DNA from: Alitta virens
Taxonomy: Eukaryota > Annelida > Polychaeta > Phyllodocida > Nereididae
Length of the DNA: 64,000 nt
NCBI GenBank assembly: GCA_932294295.1
Contig: OW028575.1
Span: forward strand, 36,954,253 to 37,018,252
Direction of reading: 5' to 3'
Part shown: one piece after another, positions 34,900 to 48,364 of the stretch
How positions within the stretch are numbered: position 1 is the first letter of the stretch
Layout of the letters: each line of letters starts with the position of its first letter
Translations under genes and position numbers: made by a program
Notes under the pieces: generated by a model
Databases searched by the model: none
Told to the model about the DNA's origin: nothing
The model's input: the letters and a program-made list of their open reading frames with translations, nothing else

Positions 34900-37800
34900 G
34901 ACAATCGGGAGTTTTAATCCCTGGATTATTTATAAGCTAATTAAATAATAAATATTGTCATTAGAAAGTGCAGACTTATGATGCCTACCACTTGTATGGC
35001 TGGCCTGCTAACTCAGACATGTCTACCTTGCACTAGTACCTATAATAGGTATATTCAAGTTCAACCTATAGGCCTATGCCTCTATGCATGCCATCATTGG
35101 CATATTTTTCTCTTTGTATGCTGCCCTGGCCTACGTGCCATTTGCGCATATCAATGCGCTCTAGTTGACAATAAGGTACAATATGCAAAAAGTTCCTGTC
35201 AATGTCAGTGTCTCTATGTTACTAATCTGAAGCTTTGTCAACTTATATGACCAGGTGTAATGATGAAATGATAAGGCTTGGAATTTACAACAATAGTACA
35301 AGGCACCACCAATTTCATGTATCATGCATAATTTTTGTAAAGGGTGCCCAGGCTCGGATTTTAACCCAGGACCTTCAGCTTCTTTGGCACCTGTGTATAA
35401 TGATTCAACAACAATTTAATGCTTGCCACACACTACATATACGGCGAAAAACTACAGACCTAAACCTAGTCTGCAAATTTTAGTGCAACCACCGTTCACC
35501 CATTTCTGTTCAGATTACATTAATTTAGCATTAGAATTTCCATGCATTAATTTCGTCAGGGAATGCATGGGATTCTGAAGTTGCCATGGTAGCTTCTCTA
35601 GAGGAAGATTAACAAATTGAAATGTTTTAATCACACGAAAGACCATTATAGTGCCTTGCAGGAAAGTGGTTACATTGGCATTCAGGTTGAATTTCAAGTT
35701 TGCAAAGTGCCAAAGCTACTTCATGGCCTCCTAGTCAGAAAAGTGAAACTTTTGAAACCACGTTTGAAATCTTACATAATAAGCTATGCTTGGTTGATCC
35801 TATTGAAACACTATATAATGTGTACAACAGTCATCTACATCACATTAATACTTTGACAAATAATTCTCTGCATTTATTCACTAATGTGCTAGGCTCTATT
35901 GTGACGGTGTGGGACCAAAAAAATCCAATACACTTTAGTTCCATGTCATAGTGCATTCCATGCATAAGATATATTGGACTATTATTTGCAGTTAAAAAAT
36001 GCATACATGTGGAGCCAGACCATGCAAGTCACATTGCAAGTTTTTCACACTAAGGATGATTTGACATTGTATTTGTGCCATTTTATCACTTAGTTCTCGG
36101 GTTTGCTCATTGTTGCATCCATTGTTATTGAGTAGTTTGGCAAGGTCTATAACTACTCATTTAAACAGCTGTGCTATTGTTTAATTTACCATGGCAATGG
36201 TTGTTCACACTTTAAAGGTGTTCTAAACACAGGCTGTTGTTAGTTTGGACTCTCATCAAATTGGCTGCCAAACAGCACCCAAGTGCCAGCCCGGTGATGA
36301 ACAGCTTATGTCACCTATCAATGAAAATATTTAATATTTTTGTCCATGCACATCATATTTGTGTATGGGTGGTCATTTGTATCACGTGCTCAATGTAGTT
36401 AGTTGTTGTGTGGAATTGAGGTAAGGTAATACTTTTGATTTATTTAATATCAATAGTGACACCACGTGAAGCAGTGCTAGTTTGAGCATGGTTTCCTTTA
36501 AAGAAATGGATGCATGATATAAACTGCTTAACTAAATTTATGAAAAATTTTTTACATGAAGATAGAAGATAGCAAGCCTCAGTGCTTTGATTCAAAATAC
36601 CCTGTGCTGGGAGACAGACAATTTGTAAGTACAACAAATTGCAACTTTCCATCAGTAGCAATAACTGAAGAAAAAATAAGAGAGTGATTACCACAGGCAC
36701 ACTGTGGCTGTAGTGATGATAAACTTAACACATTTTAACATTTACTGTATGAGCACAGCAGGTATACATGTTTCCATTAGTTTGAATTAAGATAGTGTAT
36801 AATACCTGTACTGTATCACTGACTTAGAGCAGTTGCGAAGTGATGGAGTGTGTTGCAAACTTACCAGATGTGAAATTTTTTACATAAATGCAAAACCAGT
36901 TTTTCTTCCAATAATATTTTCAATGTTGAACTGACAGTGTTACCATTGGATGCGTTGGAGACTTGAATTTCATAAATATATAATGTAATAATTTTAATTA
37001 ATGTTACCTATGTTTGCCCTTACCATGTGTGTAGTTTCCGGGTGACCATAAAAGTGACAATGAAATAATTATCATTGTAGATGTAAGAGACTTTAAGTTA
37101 AGTTACAGAGTCAGTTTTGAAGTTGGTTTGACTTTTAGTGGACATTTCTGTTTATTTTATGTTGCTTCATGCTATGTATTAAAAAAATATATATATATAT
37201 TAAAGAATACCAAATGTCCGTTTTTAATCACATTATAAGTTTCAACGATCTTCTTCAGACACTAGATAGAGACTGACGCAAATTCGGAAAAGTGTCAATT
37301 AATATTCTGATTTTCTTTTCTCCCAAGAGTTTTAAATCATCCTATACCACAGTGCTCTTGAGCTGAATGGCTCTGTCTACATAAAGATTACAAAGAGAAA
37401 TGATAGCAAAGTTTAGTGAACTAAGAAATAGGAACAAGATACGATGGATCATGTGAAAATGTGGCAGCATAGCAGAGGAATGTGATGAGATGTATGACAC
37501 TAATAGCCAGATAAACAGAACCATCTGTTGCAGTAGCAGAGCTAGGCACTGTGTCCCCGAGGCAGACGGACCTCTCCATGACCTCTGAAGGTCAGTAGAC
37601 CTTGGTGGTCCCCCCTCGATAGCTGGACCTCACGAACATGCTCTCCTCTCCTAGCAGCTGTCTATGAAGGTCTTAAGTGCTGGTCCTAGGGGCATCATGC
37701 TCTAGGATAGTAGAAATGCTCCTGCCTTACAGAGGTAAGGAGGGTCCACATTATTGATGGATCATGGAGGATCATAGGTCTTTGTGATTCACTCTCCTTA

Positions 37801-38306
37801 CTCCAGATGGCAGTGTAGACTCCTAACACCTTGGCCACCACTTGGCTATCATGCTCTATGGCATAGGTCACTCTGAGAATGTGTCTGGACTGCATCTGTT
37901 TGCTCATGAAGTCACGGTCCTTCATGCCTTGGCTCCTCTCTTGGGACCTTCATGACATTTCAGGTTGCACATTAACAGGTGTACAGGTATCATTAACACC
38001 TGCCAACTTGTGCTTTTATTGGATGATATTGCCTGAATGGTAGTCTGATTTATCTTATGGTCATAACTGGAGGTGTTGATCAGTGAGGAAAGACTGGAAT
38101 TGCAGAGATAAATGCTGACTTGACTACGGTCAGGAATACTATACAGTCTGATACAGAATTAATTTTATAGTATGTAGTGATTGTCCTTGAAAAGGAGAAC
38201 AACACCTGTGCATTGCCCATTCTTATCTGTCTTATCTGTTAGGTTGAATTTATGTGACTAATACAAGATGATGTTTGTTTCTTAAACATATTTTCTCTTT
38301 CTTTAG
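34900..38306. other. last part of intron 6; no gene seen
   Basis: A TA microsatellite lies at about 37186-37200. The stretch 37540-37960 is more GC-rich than its surroundings and opens a 76-codon minus frame, possibly a decayed retroelement piece, but I recognise nothing in it. The region near 35345-35400 has a B-box-like 'GGGTTAAAATCC' on the minus strand, too weak to call a SINE. Confidence 0.45.
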
Positions 38307-41300
38307 CTTTGCCTGAATGCCAACATGGACTATAGGCCAGACTGCCATTCTTACCACATCTGCATAAGGCCTCTCAAGCCCAAGACAGACACTGACAAGA
38401 TGAATATATCAGTTCGTTCCCTGGTGAATGCATTTGAAGGAGAAGGTTCAGGAGACCACAGAAGCAGCAAAGTTACAACAGAAGGAGTTGGACAATTGCC
38501 GGACATTGTCCAGTGCACATCACAAGCAAGAGAGATGGAGGAATTTCCGATGGGACAGTGTGAGATGGAAGAGGAAGATGAGGAGGATGAAGAAGAAGAA
38601 GATATGCATGATGATTCACCCGTTAAACTTCTCAAAATCACCCGCAAAACCAGTTGCTACTACCGAAAGGCCCCGGTAGCACTGCCGCGGGGATACAAAT
38701 CCAAGAACTGCAGCGGGCTACTTGCACGCTCCAGCAGCCTTTGCTGGGAAGGAACTGCAGGACCACAGGATGATGACCTTGATCTTGAACCAGGTCCTCC
38801 CACAAGGTCACAAAGCATGATCTGGAGTGGTAGGACTAGTCCAAGAAACAGCAGCACAAGTTCTCTGATGAAAGCCATTCACGATGCCATGCAACAGCCA
38901 AAGAAAAGCAAAAAGACAAAGCGCAAGGCTCCTGATAAAGCTAATTGCATGAAACTGCCTAAAAGAGGTCATTCTAATCATCTGATGGACTTATTCCAGG
39001 ATCCAAACAACAGAATTAAGGTGGAACCTTCAGATAAGTTTGTGTGCACTGAAAGGATTGAGGACATCCAGGCAAAGATTCAGAGGTGGGCTCGATCAAT
39101 GGCATCGGACAGCGATGGAGATGATGATGATGGGGAATTTGACGAGATCAATCTGGAGCTGGAACTCTCCTCTTCCTCTTTGCGGTCTGGTTCTGATATC
39201 ATCTCCATTTCGTCTTCTCCCACTTGCTCACAAACTGACACCGAAGTGATCTCTATCATCCTCGCAGATCCCACTGAAGATGATCACAATGACGATTTTG
39301 ACCATGACTTCGTGCCCTTCAGTGGAAATACACCTGTGCACAAAACTGAAAAAGTCGTTGAAGAGGTCAGTGTTACCTTTGCATGAAGGGTGATGGAAAT
39401 CTACAATTCATGTTCTAAAATCCTTTGGTCTGCTTTCTCTATCTTTTAACTATCAATTTCTGTGGTTCCTCATTTTGAATTCATTTTCTTTGTTCAGTGG
39501 ACTTTTGAACACAAGAAACAATCAAAGGCCTGCAGCCCACCAAACAAAGAACTGCACCAACACTTGAATAACAACTTCAGTTACACGGATCTCAAGCCTT
39601 CAAGATCAGAACAGTCTTTGTCAAAGACAATACCAAGCTTTTACCATCTTGTTACAAAAAAGAAAGAGGTATTGGTGTGTCTTCTTCTATTCATTGTATC
39701 CAAGCATGTGTTTGTTGGTATGCATGTATACAGTGGTCTGAGTATAACTCTGCCCCTGTTTATGGATCGTATACTTCGTTATATCCTTGTGAGTTACTGT
39801 CTGAGTGGTGTGGAGTTATTGTACGTTACTTGGGCTTGGTTTGTGTTTCAGGTTGTGGACTTTCTGTACGTTACTCTGGTACATTTCTTGTATCCAATGA
39901 CTTCTTGTGTCTGCGAAAGTTCCATTGTAAACCTTAGCTTTGTAGCATATTTGTGTTTCTATAGTCCTTGCAATATCATACTGGTATGTTTGCTTTCATT
40001 GTTCCGCTGTGATGCAAGTTACTCCAATAACATTGTTCACCAGGTATACTTTAATGCATGCTCTGTGCACCCTGAAATCTTACATATAAATTTGTCAATT
40101 CAACATACTTTACCTCATATTGTTATTGCATTTTGCATATAATTAGAGGAAAAGATTAAACTTATTTGGGAATGAGGGAAATTGTAGACTATTTGCGATG
40201 GCATCAGTTATTAAAGTTGGTTCTTTATCCTCTGTCAGGTGAAGGCAGACGTTCAAACAGCAGCTGACCTGGATTTTTCTCAACTCAAGGTAAGCTTACT
40301 CTATTGTCGATTTATAAGGTTAACTTCTACAGTCAACTTAAAGACTTGGCTGTTTGTTAAAAGTTAGAGAGGTCCACATCATTTTCGCAGGTGTGCTGAA
40401 TAAAAAGTGGAAATTCTTCCTGGTCATTAAACTTTTATAGAATTTTGTTGGTCAAGAAAACTTTTTTGGCGCATATAAACATTTACAACTGAAGTGAAAC
40501 TTTCAGAAATTTTGGAGCTCCAGAGGCTTTACTCACACTAAGTACTGAAGAGAGCATTATGATACTAATGATGCAAAATGGGGATCTGACTATTGCATCT
40601 ATTCATTGGCAACATTTCTGTTGCAAAAGTTGATGTTTGGTTAGGAAATGTAAATATTTGATTATAGAAAAGGTTGTAACTGTCTTTTTCTTATTCACTG
40701 GGGATGGTTATTACGAGGAGTAAACACTGACAGTGTATGGATGCTAACTAACAGGAGAGTGAGTCAGGTAGTGACATCTCCAAAGACCATCCCCATTGAT
40801 GCTGCTGCTGCCACAGATGTTATCAAACCAGATGCTGCAGCAGGGAGTGTGCTCGTCATTACACATGTAATTGCGAATGTTTCCCTCTCAATGAATAAAA
40901 ATGACATTTTAGGAAAAACAAATTATATATGACCGCCAGTCACAGTGTGAAAGTTCATCTAGCAAATTCAGGAGTTCCAGTAATACCTAGTATTTTTATC
41001 ATTATTGAACCCTTTTTGGCCATACCAACTGCAACTCTGATGTACATACGTTATAGATGATTGTCGAAGTAACATGAATCCCTGTTGGATTTTTAGGTGA
41101 CTGAGAATTTGGATGTCAATTTGAATAAGCAGAAACTGTGTCTGTCAAAACGCGGTGGACTTGCCAAGAGACGGAAACCCACAAAAATACAGAAGTCAAA
41201 GCCGAGCAGTGAACAGAGTGAATCTGATGTATCCGAACCCTCAGATGGTATGCACAGTTTGTAAGAATTGTGAAATACACAAACTGCAAGTAATAATTGC

Positions 41301-43867
41301 GTGTTTTATAAGTTTTAAGATGATGACCCATAGAATATACAAATCTGACAGTCTTTTGTATACCTGATGGTTTGGTAGGCTACAGGCTACAGTGGTTAGC
41401 ACTGGTCTAGTTCACCATTTTATATCTAACTTTTAGCTTAAAAGAGATTTATTGTGTTTGCAAAGATGTATCTATGAAATAAGCATTCGATGAAATCTTC
41501 CACATTGTCTCAACAATCAGATTTACATTATTTGAAGGCGCCAGCCATGACTCTGATGCAGAGGATGCTCACTTGCAAAAAGTCAAGGCTATGGGTGGAG
41601 TTCCAACAGCCATTGTGACATCAGGTATCAAAGATCTCTGTGTTGAAAAGGTAAATGCAGTTTAGTGTGTCTACTGTTGTCAGCCTCTTTAGTACTTAAA
41701 AATAAAATATAACAATCTTTATTCTGTAACTTTTCTGTGTGTAGCTCAGACTACTGAAGGTTTCGCCAAAAGATGATAGCAAACATGCGGGAGAGGACCC
41801 ACCCTGGGTGAAGGCTGCCATTGCTATAAAGGAACGAGCTCAGTCTCACTCTACTGGTATGTTTCATATGTCCAGATTTTACATACATGTTTACTTCATC
41901 TGTGTTGTGAATATACAAAATTGATACTTCTTTCACCATGCATTGTCCTTTTGAACAGTGAGAAAAACCCACCAGTCTTTGTCCAATCAGCCAACTATAC
42001 AATCACACACTTGGGTTCCTCCGTCCACGGAGCCTGCCATTCCACACGTCTCCAGTATACCTTTAGATGAAATTGAGAAAAGCAAGAACAGTAAAAATGC
42101 CCAAGAAAGCAAGTTATTCAATCAGACATCTTCGTCAGTGAGTGAAAAAGTGAAGCGAAATGCAGCATTGAAGGTTGTAGATGAAAATAAACCCCCGGAA
42201 ACAGAAACCTTGAAGAAGGAGAGATGCTTACCATGGAAACCAATTATATCATCACCAAGGTCAGTCTTGTCTTTGCTTCTTGGTACACAGATATACATAG
42301 TAGATAGCAAATATTGAATAACTACAGTACTCATCAGGCTGTCAGTGGAGTCGTGGGCTTTAAAATTGACATCCAGGGGGGAGATCCAAAACCTTCTTAA
42401 TGAAAATGATGATATACTTCATTTATCTCCTTCTATCAGAATATTTTTGATCTGCCCCTGGAGATCACTATTAAAGTTCACATCTCTACTGATGGCCACA
42501 ACTTAGCAGACAAGCACTGTAACACAAATATATAATAAGAATATCAAGTTTTGTGTGTAGAAAATTGCTTTTGTGATATTGGTTAATCAATTAATTACTA
42601 ATTTGGCCATCCCATGATATTTCTAGATTGGGACCCAGACTCCATGGCAAATTCACACAAGAGACAGGTCAGCTTTCTGTATTTAGTATTTTGAAACCCT
42701 GTCATGATTCACGTTGTACATACAGATTCTAATGTTGAATGAACTCTTTTGGATGCAGGTCAGAGAGAACCAGCTACAACAAATATATTGGTCTCACAAG
42801 ATGTTCAGGAGAAGAATTCGTTGCCAGTCGAGTCCTGTAGCAAGCTGTCTCCAGAGTGGACGAAGTGCTTGGAGGAAAAGGGACCACAAAAAAATGCCTG
42901 TGAAATAAAAGTATGGAAGGGAGTCTATTTATGTTTATAGAATGCAACATGAGAGACTTTTGAAAACCCAGCGATAAGTGGTTTAAATATTATATGGGTC
43001 AATCCACAGAAACGGTGCATCCCCCTGTCCCTCAACTTGATGGATTTTTGAAAGGTTTAAAATTTCATTTTGCATCGTTTTTGTGAAATTACCCATGTAG
43101 AGAACCAGACATATCCAATAATCTTATCCTGGCAACACACTTTTGTTTTTTTTTCTTCATATTTTGAAGTAAAAATTTGGCTCTTTTCAGGTAGAGGAAA
43201 GTCCGGAGTCAACGTCTAATATCGCGCCATGGCAAATGGAGATAAATAATCGCAAGAAAATGGGAAGGGGAGGTAAGACAGTTGCCCAAATTTCCTCTGC
43301 ATTTTCCACAATTATAAATTTATGTTAATATGTGAAAATCCATAGTAATTATTCAATTTTTTTCATTGTTTTCTGTCATGCAGTCCTTAAAGTGGTTGAA
43401 CCTGTGAGTCCTAGTCCGGAGAAAAAGACAGATCATTTGCCTGAATGGGTTAAGCAAGCTCAGAGAAGACGAGAAAGACTGTCTGGTGAGTTTTACTCTG
43501 TTGTTTCTAATTTACTTATTCAGCAATTTATGTTACGAGAATGTTGGGTTGTTGTGTTTTTAATTTCTATGCTGACAAAAATTATAATTTCACAGATATG
43601 TTATCGATACTAATTTGACCAACAAATAACGTGATAATAATATTTTTCCTGAAAAGGTTTCAATTGAGTAACATTGGGACTTCTGCAGTACCCTCCTCCA
43701 GAATTGGTGTTTTAATGTCTTCATGCTGCGTTGCTGCTTTAAAAAGGTGCACGTTTCGATGATTTACTGGCACAAACCTACTTTAATATGGAGAAATTTG
43801 TTATGATATGTACTTTACAGTCAAACCATCGCCTCCTATTGCGGCTAAACCACCATCATACAAGTGA
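38307..43867 (+). CDS. large spliced gene, coding exons 7-19; possible capping-protein-interacting, CRACD-like protein
   Basis: Exons: 38307-39365, 39498-39668, 40239-40289, 40768-40866, 41097-41247, 41538-41650, 41745-41856, 41959-42259, 42627-42667, 42759-42910, 43191-43272, 43384-43485 and 43821-43867 (TGA). Each has AG/GT borders and the phases chain without a break, giving about 955 residues in total with exons 1-6. Exon 7 is long (353 codons), with acidic runs, a basic patch and serine-rich segments. The C-terminal third repeats a Trp motif: 'PPWVKAAIAIKERAQ', 'SPEWTKCLEEKG', 'APWQMEINNRKK', 'PEWVKQAQRRRERLS'. Exon 11 has 'RGGLAKRRKPT', resembling the R-x-x-x-x-x-R-R-x-P core of capping-protein-interaction motifs. 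This suggests a disordered actin-regulating protein such as CRACD/CRACDL; the assignment is weak. The last base triplet could instead be read as a GTGAGT donor, leaving more exons downstream. Confidence 0.65.
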
Positions 43868-44712
43868 GTCAGCATGTGTAGCATGAAGTGTGTGATAAGG
43901 TGTCTTGCTGTAGATGTAGGCCTACCTTGCATGACGGGATATTATATACATCTGTGAATGGCACCTTGTCTTTTTTTATTCTGCATGTACAGTAATTGAT
44001 CCTTGAAGAACACGAAACAAGCTATAACCAGCCATAATTACCTTTACCCACATTAAGCAACAATTGCAATACACACATTTGACCTTATTATAGTAATGGC
44101 CGAGTTAATTGTTGCTCCCTACCATAAGAGTTCGTGCTCCATGTTGTATGCTAATGCAGTTAAAACTCCTTAAATTATGCCAGTTGCCGCATTTTGGAGC
44201 TCAAGCATGTTTCGTGGTGTTGATGATGTTTTATGGTTAATTCTAGTACTATGGCATATCCTGAGCTGGGTGGTTGCCACCTTGGAGAACATTTTTTACA
44301 GGCCAAAAATAAAAGTTATGCTTGTTTCTGACTGGCACAGGCATACAGACAAGCGTCATCACCACTTGTGGTTCTATTTTTGCATGGTGTCTTACCATTT
44401 ACTGTTATGTAATTGTTAACAATCGAATTTAGAACGAGTGGAACTGACACATTTCGACCCAATGCGAATTGAGTAGTAATATGCTGAAAATGACTACAGA
44501 AGTCTAACCGTTCACTATTTTTATTATTTTACCTTAGGGTTTACGACAAATCGGTGCAGGTTATCATTTCAATCAGAAAGATATCAGCTAGCTACATGTG
44601 AAACCTGTTGTGTTTCTTTTGAATGTATAATGTAGAATGGCAGTAAACAAAAATATGTATATTGTTCTACTAATTTTCATTTTTCTTTGAAATCACATGG
44701 ACCACAGTCATT
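43868..44712. other. 3' flank of the large gene; no gene seen
   Basis: No supported reading frame. A phrase 'acagacaagcgtcatcacca' near 44347 recurs, diverged, at about 3430-3450, so an old interspersed repeat touches this region. Confidence 0.5.
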
Positions 44713-45793
44713 CCTTTCTTATGTGGTATTATAATAAGACCCAATGGTTATGTGGTATTTTTTTATATTCCCCACGAGTGGACAGATTGGCCAGGATTCA
44801 CGAGTGGCGTTAGCCACGAGTGAATTCTGAAGCCAATCTGTCCACAAGTGAGGGAATATAAAGCCATGTAGTATACACATATACCCCACAATCAGTTGTA
44901 TACCACATAGAAAAGCCATGTGGTATAGCCTATGTGGTATACATGTGTATACTACATGGCTTACCTTACAAGGATGGGAAATGTATACCACATACTTCTA
45001 TGTATGGCAGGCCAATGACAAAAAATCTCTTTTTGCAGCTAAGCGCTTCGCCGTTTAAACTAGCGCCGCCGCTTTAAAACAATATTCGGAGTCACAATTT
45101 TACCACCATTCAAAAGATAAAATTGTCAGCTCCCTAAAAAAATTTAAATTTTTGAAATCGGACAAGAATTAACGATTTCAGGAGCAAAAAACGTAACAGA
45201 AAGTCAATGATCTGTTCAGTCCACAGATACAAGCCATTGTGTGGCTGTGTTGCTATGGGCAACGTCACAGGAGCGTCATCGCTTCGGTAATACAATCGAA
45301 TAATAAGGAACAATAAAACATTTTCTGTCCAAATCTAGTATAAAAAACAATTCTGACAAGAAATATTTAACAACTGGTTTGTTAATATCATTTCGTAATT
45401 TTTTTTATTAATGTGAAAATGTCCCAGAAAGTTTTGAGGTGATGACGTTGTTGACAGTTATGCAATGCTCTGATTGGTCAATGGCAAAAATTAATATTCA
45501 TGAATTTTTTCTATACTACATGAATGCATAGCCAGACAGCTCAACTAAAAGTGAAAATTGTGGGGTATAAATAAGACCCAAGTGGATATGTGGTATATTT
45601 TTATATTCCTCACTTGTGGACAGATTGGCTTCAGAATTCACTCGTGGCTAACACCACTCGTGAATCCTGGCCAATCTGTCCACTCGTGGGGAATATAAAA
45701 CAATACCACATAACCATTGGGTCTTATTATAGTATACCACATAGGCTATACCACATGGCTTTTCTATGTGGTATACAAGTGATTGTGGGGTAT
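44713..45793. mobile_element. foldback element with nested hairpins
   Basis: Module B (about 44728-44860: 'ataagacccaatggttatgt' through 'ccccacgagtggacagattg') is itself an imperfect palindrome and recurs inverted at about 45580-45735. Module A (about 44885-44950: 'taccacatagaaaagccatg') recurs inverted at about 45738-45790. On the left the order is B then A. Reading the right side in reverse gives A then B, so the modules are permuted. 'TATGTGGTAT' and its complement occur many times. The middle (44960-45570) has no coding frame. Confidence 0.8.
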
Positions 45794-46805
45794 ATCATTG
45801 CACCATCCGACCTCTTTCAAGTTATTACAAGAGCTGTCTTGTCTTCAACCAATTTGTGTTATTATGGAGTGAAGACGTGGTGCAGACAAACGTACCTGCC
45901 CTAACGGCTACCTACAGCCGTATATAGAACGGTCACCTGCCGTAAACGACCACTCCCAACTCCTCCAAAATGACGTTTCATGCATTCATTATATGTATAA
46001 TTTACCCTTTATTAAATGTCCACCTGTCTCAAGCGACCATATGTATCTTCTCTTTGGTGACCACTTAACAGTTTGGACTACAAAGTAAAAATTGCAACCG
46101 CAATGATGAATCATGTTTCTATGTTAATGAATGATCTGCCCCCTGCTGATATATTCAGTGAATCTATTACGCAGAATTAATTATTTGCATGTCAATAAAA
46201 GATATCAGCCAGTGACAGAATGTGACTCGTCCCAAGGTTTGTTGGTCATCATGACTCATTGTAATTGTTGACATATTGTTGACATGTTTTAGGTAAGATA
46301 ATTAAAGCTTTTCCTCAACTCATTGGTTGACTTTCAGAATTTGGACTGATTGAAGATGAAGAGACGTGAAAGAAATTTTATATTTTCGCAACATTCGTGA
46401 ATTGTTCACACTGAGGCTCGGATTGTCATTTTTACTGCAAGTATTGGATGACATTGTGTCTCATACTAACTAGTCCTGGCTAGTCTTATAAATGATCTGA
46501 GTGACCTTGAAACTTACTGACTCTGTACAATATGGTCTGATATCATTTACAAAGTATGCTTAAATTTATTGAATCTAAATTTATTTACCTTATAATATTA
46601 TCTGTTTGCATTTACTTTAATGTATTTATACATGATATGTTTATCGAGAATCGTTATCAGATTTGTACATTACAATATGTAGATTATGATGCATTGTGCA
46701 ATAAATACTCGAAAATATTTCAAAGTCTTTTTCATTGATACAATTAGCTGTATTCGCCAGTGGGGTCGAAAATTTTGACCGTCCCATTTTTGTGACCTAA
46801 AAAGT
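45794..46805. other. no gene seen
   Basis: Intergenic AT-rich sequence without recognisable features. Confidence 0.5.
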
Positions 46806-46975
46806 TGTCAGCTGGGCTTGCTAGTGGTTAAAGAATGGGCTGCCAACTACTGGGTCCTGGGTTCGAATCCAGCCCATGTAAGGTTGCTACATCATTCGCC
46901 TCATTGCCTTGTCACCTGCATGATCAGCCCTATCTTGTGCAAATATATAGGATGTAAAGCCCCTCTCACCCAATC
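46806..46975 (+). mobile_element. tRNA-derived SINE
   Basis: A-box-like 'TTGCTAGTGGTTAAAG' and B box 'GGGTTCGAATCCA', then the tail 'ataggatgtaaagcccctct' shared with the SINE at 28000 ('acaggacgtaaagccctaat'). Same family with a more tRNA-like head. Confidence 0.75.
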
Positions 46976-47039
46976 ACTTGTGGTTACAGGTTAGCTTTCT
47001 TTGACCTGCCAGCATTCTACAATCGCAATCACTGCCCAT

Positions 47040-47165
47040 AGCTCCATATTTACACCTGGATGAAGTGGAGCAATGATCGAGTTACATCTTTTCAGTGCCT
47101 CCCTGCCATGGGGCTCGAACCTAATTCGGTTTGCAGGCAACACATTGACCATTGAACCACAGCAT
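47040..47165 (-). mobile_element. tRNA-derived SINE head, minus strand
   Basis: Reverse complement reads 'GCTGTGGTTCAATGGTCAA' (A box) and 'GGTTCGAGCCCCA' (B box) at tRNA-like spacing. Could be a decayed tRNA pseudogene rather than a SINE. Confidence 0.55.
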
Positions 47166-47479
47166 TTCATAATGGTGTGATATGATTATGTTACACATCA
47201 ACCCCATGAGTGGGGCATTTCACTTGCCTACGCATGCATATACACCAAATCTTATGTAAATTAAACTCAGTTGAGATTGAGCTCATCCAGAATATCCCAG
47301 TGTAGTTTTTCTTTTAGTGAGAGACTGCCATGGTGTAACAATTGAATTAACACCACCTACCTTTACTTTTTAATACATTTAACTCACTATGACAGCTTCT
47401 GACCAGCTGACCATGAATGAACTGATGAAACACCAACAGAAATACTTTTTTTTTATGTGCACTTCACAGGAAAAGAAAT
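47166..47479. other. no gene seen
   Basis: Intergenic sequence without a supported feature. Confidence 0.5.
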
Positions 47480-47689
47480 GCAACGCCTAATGAATATGTT
47501 CTTTCTTTGAAAAAGGTCTTGGTGTTTAATGCATCACAAAAAGATTTATATTGCAGTGTCAGAGAACTCAGGAATGCTTTGTGTGGAAAACATTAATACG
47601 GCTGTCCTCGTTGGATAATTCCACGTCATGCTGGTTTGTCACACGAATATGGAGCTCCTGCATAGGAAAGTATTTTTACCCTTGGACAT

Positions 47690-48120
47690 TGTATGGCCTA
47701 GGGTATTGGGATCACCTGGAGTGTCTGTTATTTTGTTTGTCCATCACCCTTGTAGAAGTGATAACTTGTTTTTTACGGATAATGAATTTGCTTTGGGCTA
47801 GACTTTGGGTGGGTTTGGAGATGGGTGACCTTGACTTATGTTTGAGGTCATTGGGGTCAGATCCGTTTTCAACATTTTAGAAATGATAACTTCAGTTATG
47901 TTGATGATAGGACCAATAACAGGGGTTATGCCTCTGGGAAAGACCTTGGATGAATTTGAAGGTAGGTGACCTTGAAATATTTGAAATCATTCCCAATATA
48001 CAACCTTTTATTGCATCATGCAACCAATAGGGATTATACCGTAGGGAAAGACCGTGGATGAGTTCAAAGATCGGTGACCTTGACCTAATTTGAGGTCATA
48101 GGTATAAAAATCCGATATAG
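47690..48120 (+). repeat. diverged tandem repeat carrying nuclear-receptor-like half-sites
   Basis: Units of about 110-140 bp recur with 'gaccttggatgaatttgaag' or a relative and 'ggtgaccttga' near 47823, 47963 and 48073. Two of the three also contain a downstream 'ttgaggtca'. TGACCTTGA is the complement of the extended half-site bound by ERR/SF-1-type receptors. Whether that is functional is unknown. Confidence 0.65.
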
Positions 48121-48364
48121 TTTGAAGGTGGATAACCTTCACGTATTTTTTAGATCATCCGAACATATATATATGACGTCACACGAAGCCCCAACTGTTC
48201 AACTGCGAAGACCTGCGGATGGCAGGCCGAGAGTTTCATGAGCCCTCGAATGGTTATTTTCTCATAACATGCCTTGACAATTGGACTTAGTTACTCTATT
48301 GGGTAGACTGTGTGAATTTAACCAATCTAACATGGGCAGTTGATATATGAGTGGTGCAGCCGCC

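Larger units (their letters stand above)
10956..38306 (+). other. 27-kb intron 6 of the large gene
   Basis: Donor 'gtaaat' follows 10955 and acceptor 'ctttag' precedes 38307. Both sides are phase 0. The intron is packed with repeats and mobile elements, listed separately, and carries an antisense SLC26 gene copy. That these exons belong to one transcript is inferred from phase and strand. If wrong, 5385-10955 and 38307-43867 are two genes. Confidence 0.55.

Noticed and set aside
38351..38647. Minus-strand serine-run protein
   Set aside because: It mirrors the acidic Glu/Asp run of exon 7 on the coding strand.
39462..40142. 226-codon plus-strand open frame after exon 7
   Set aside because: Only its first part (39498-39668) has splice borders and continues the gene's phase; the rest is intron read-through with a hydrophobic, AT-driven composition.
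43861..43870. A GTGAGT donor at the end of the large gene instead of a TGA stop
   Set aside because: Both readings are possible; I kept the stop because no phase-compatible downstream exon was found, but it is noted in the feature.
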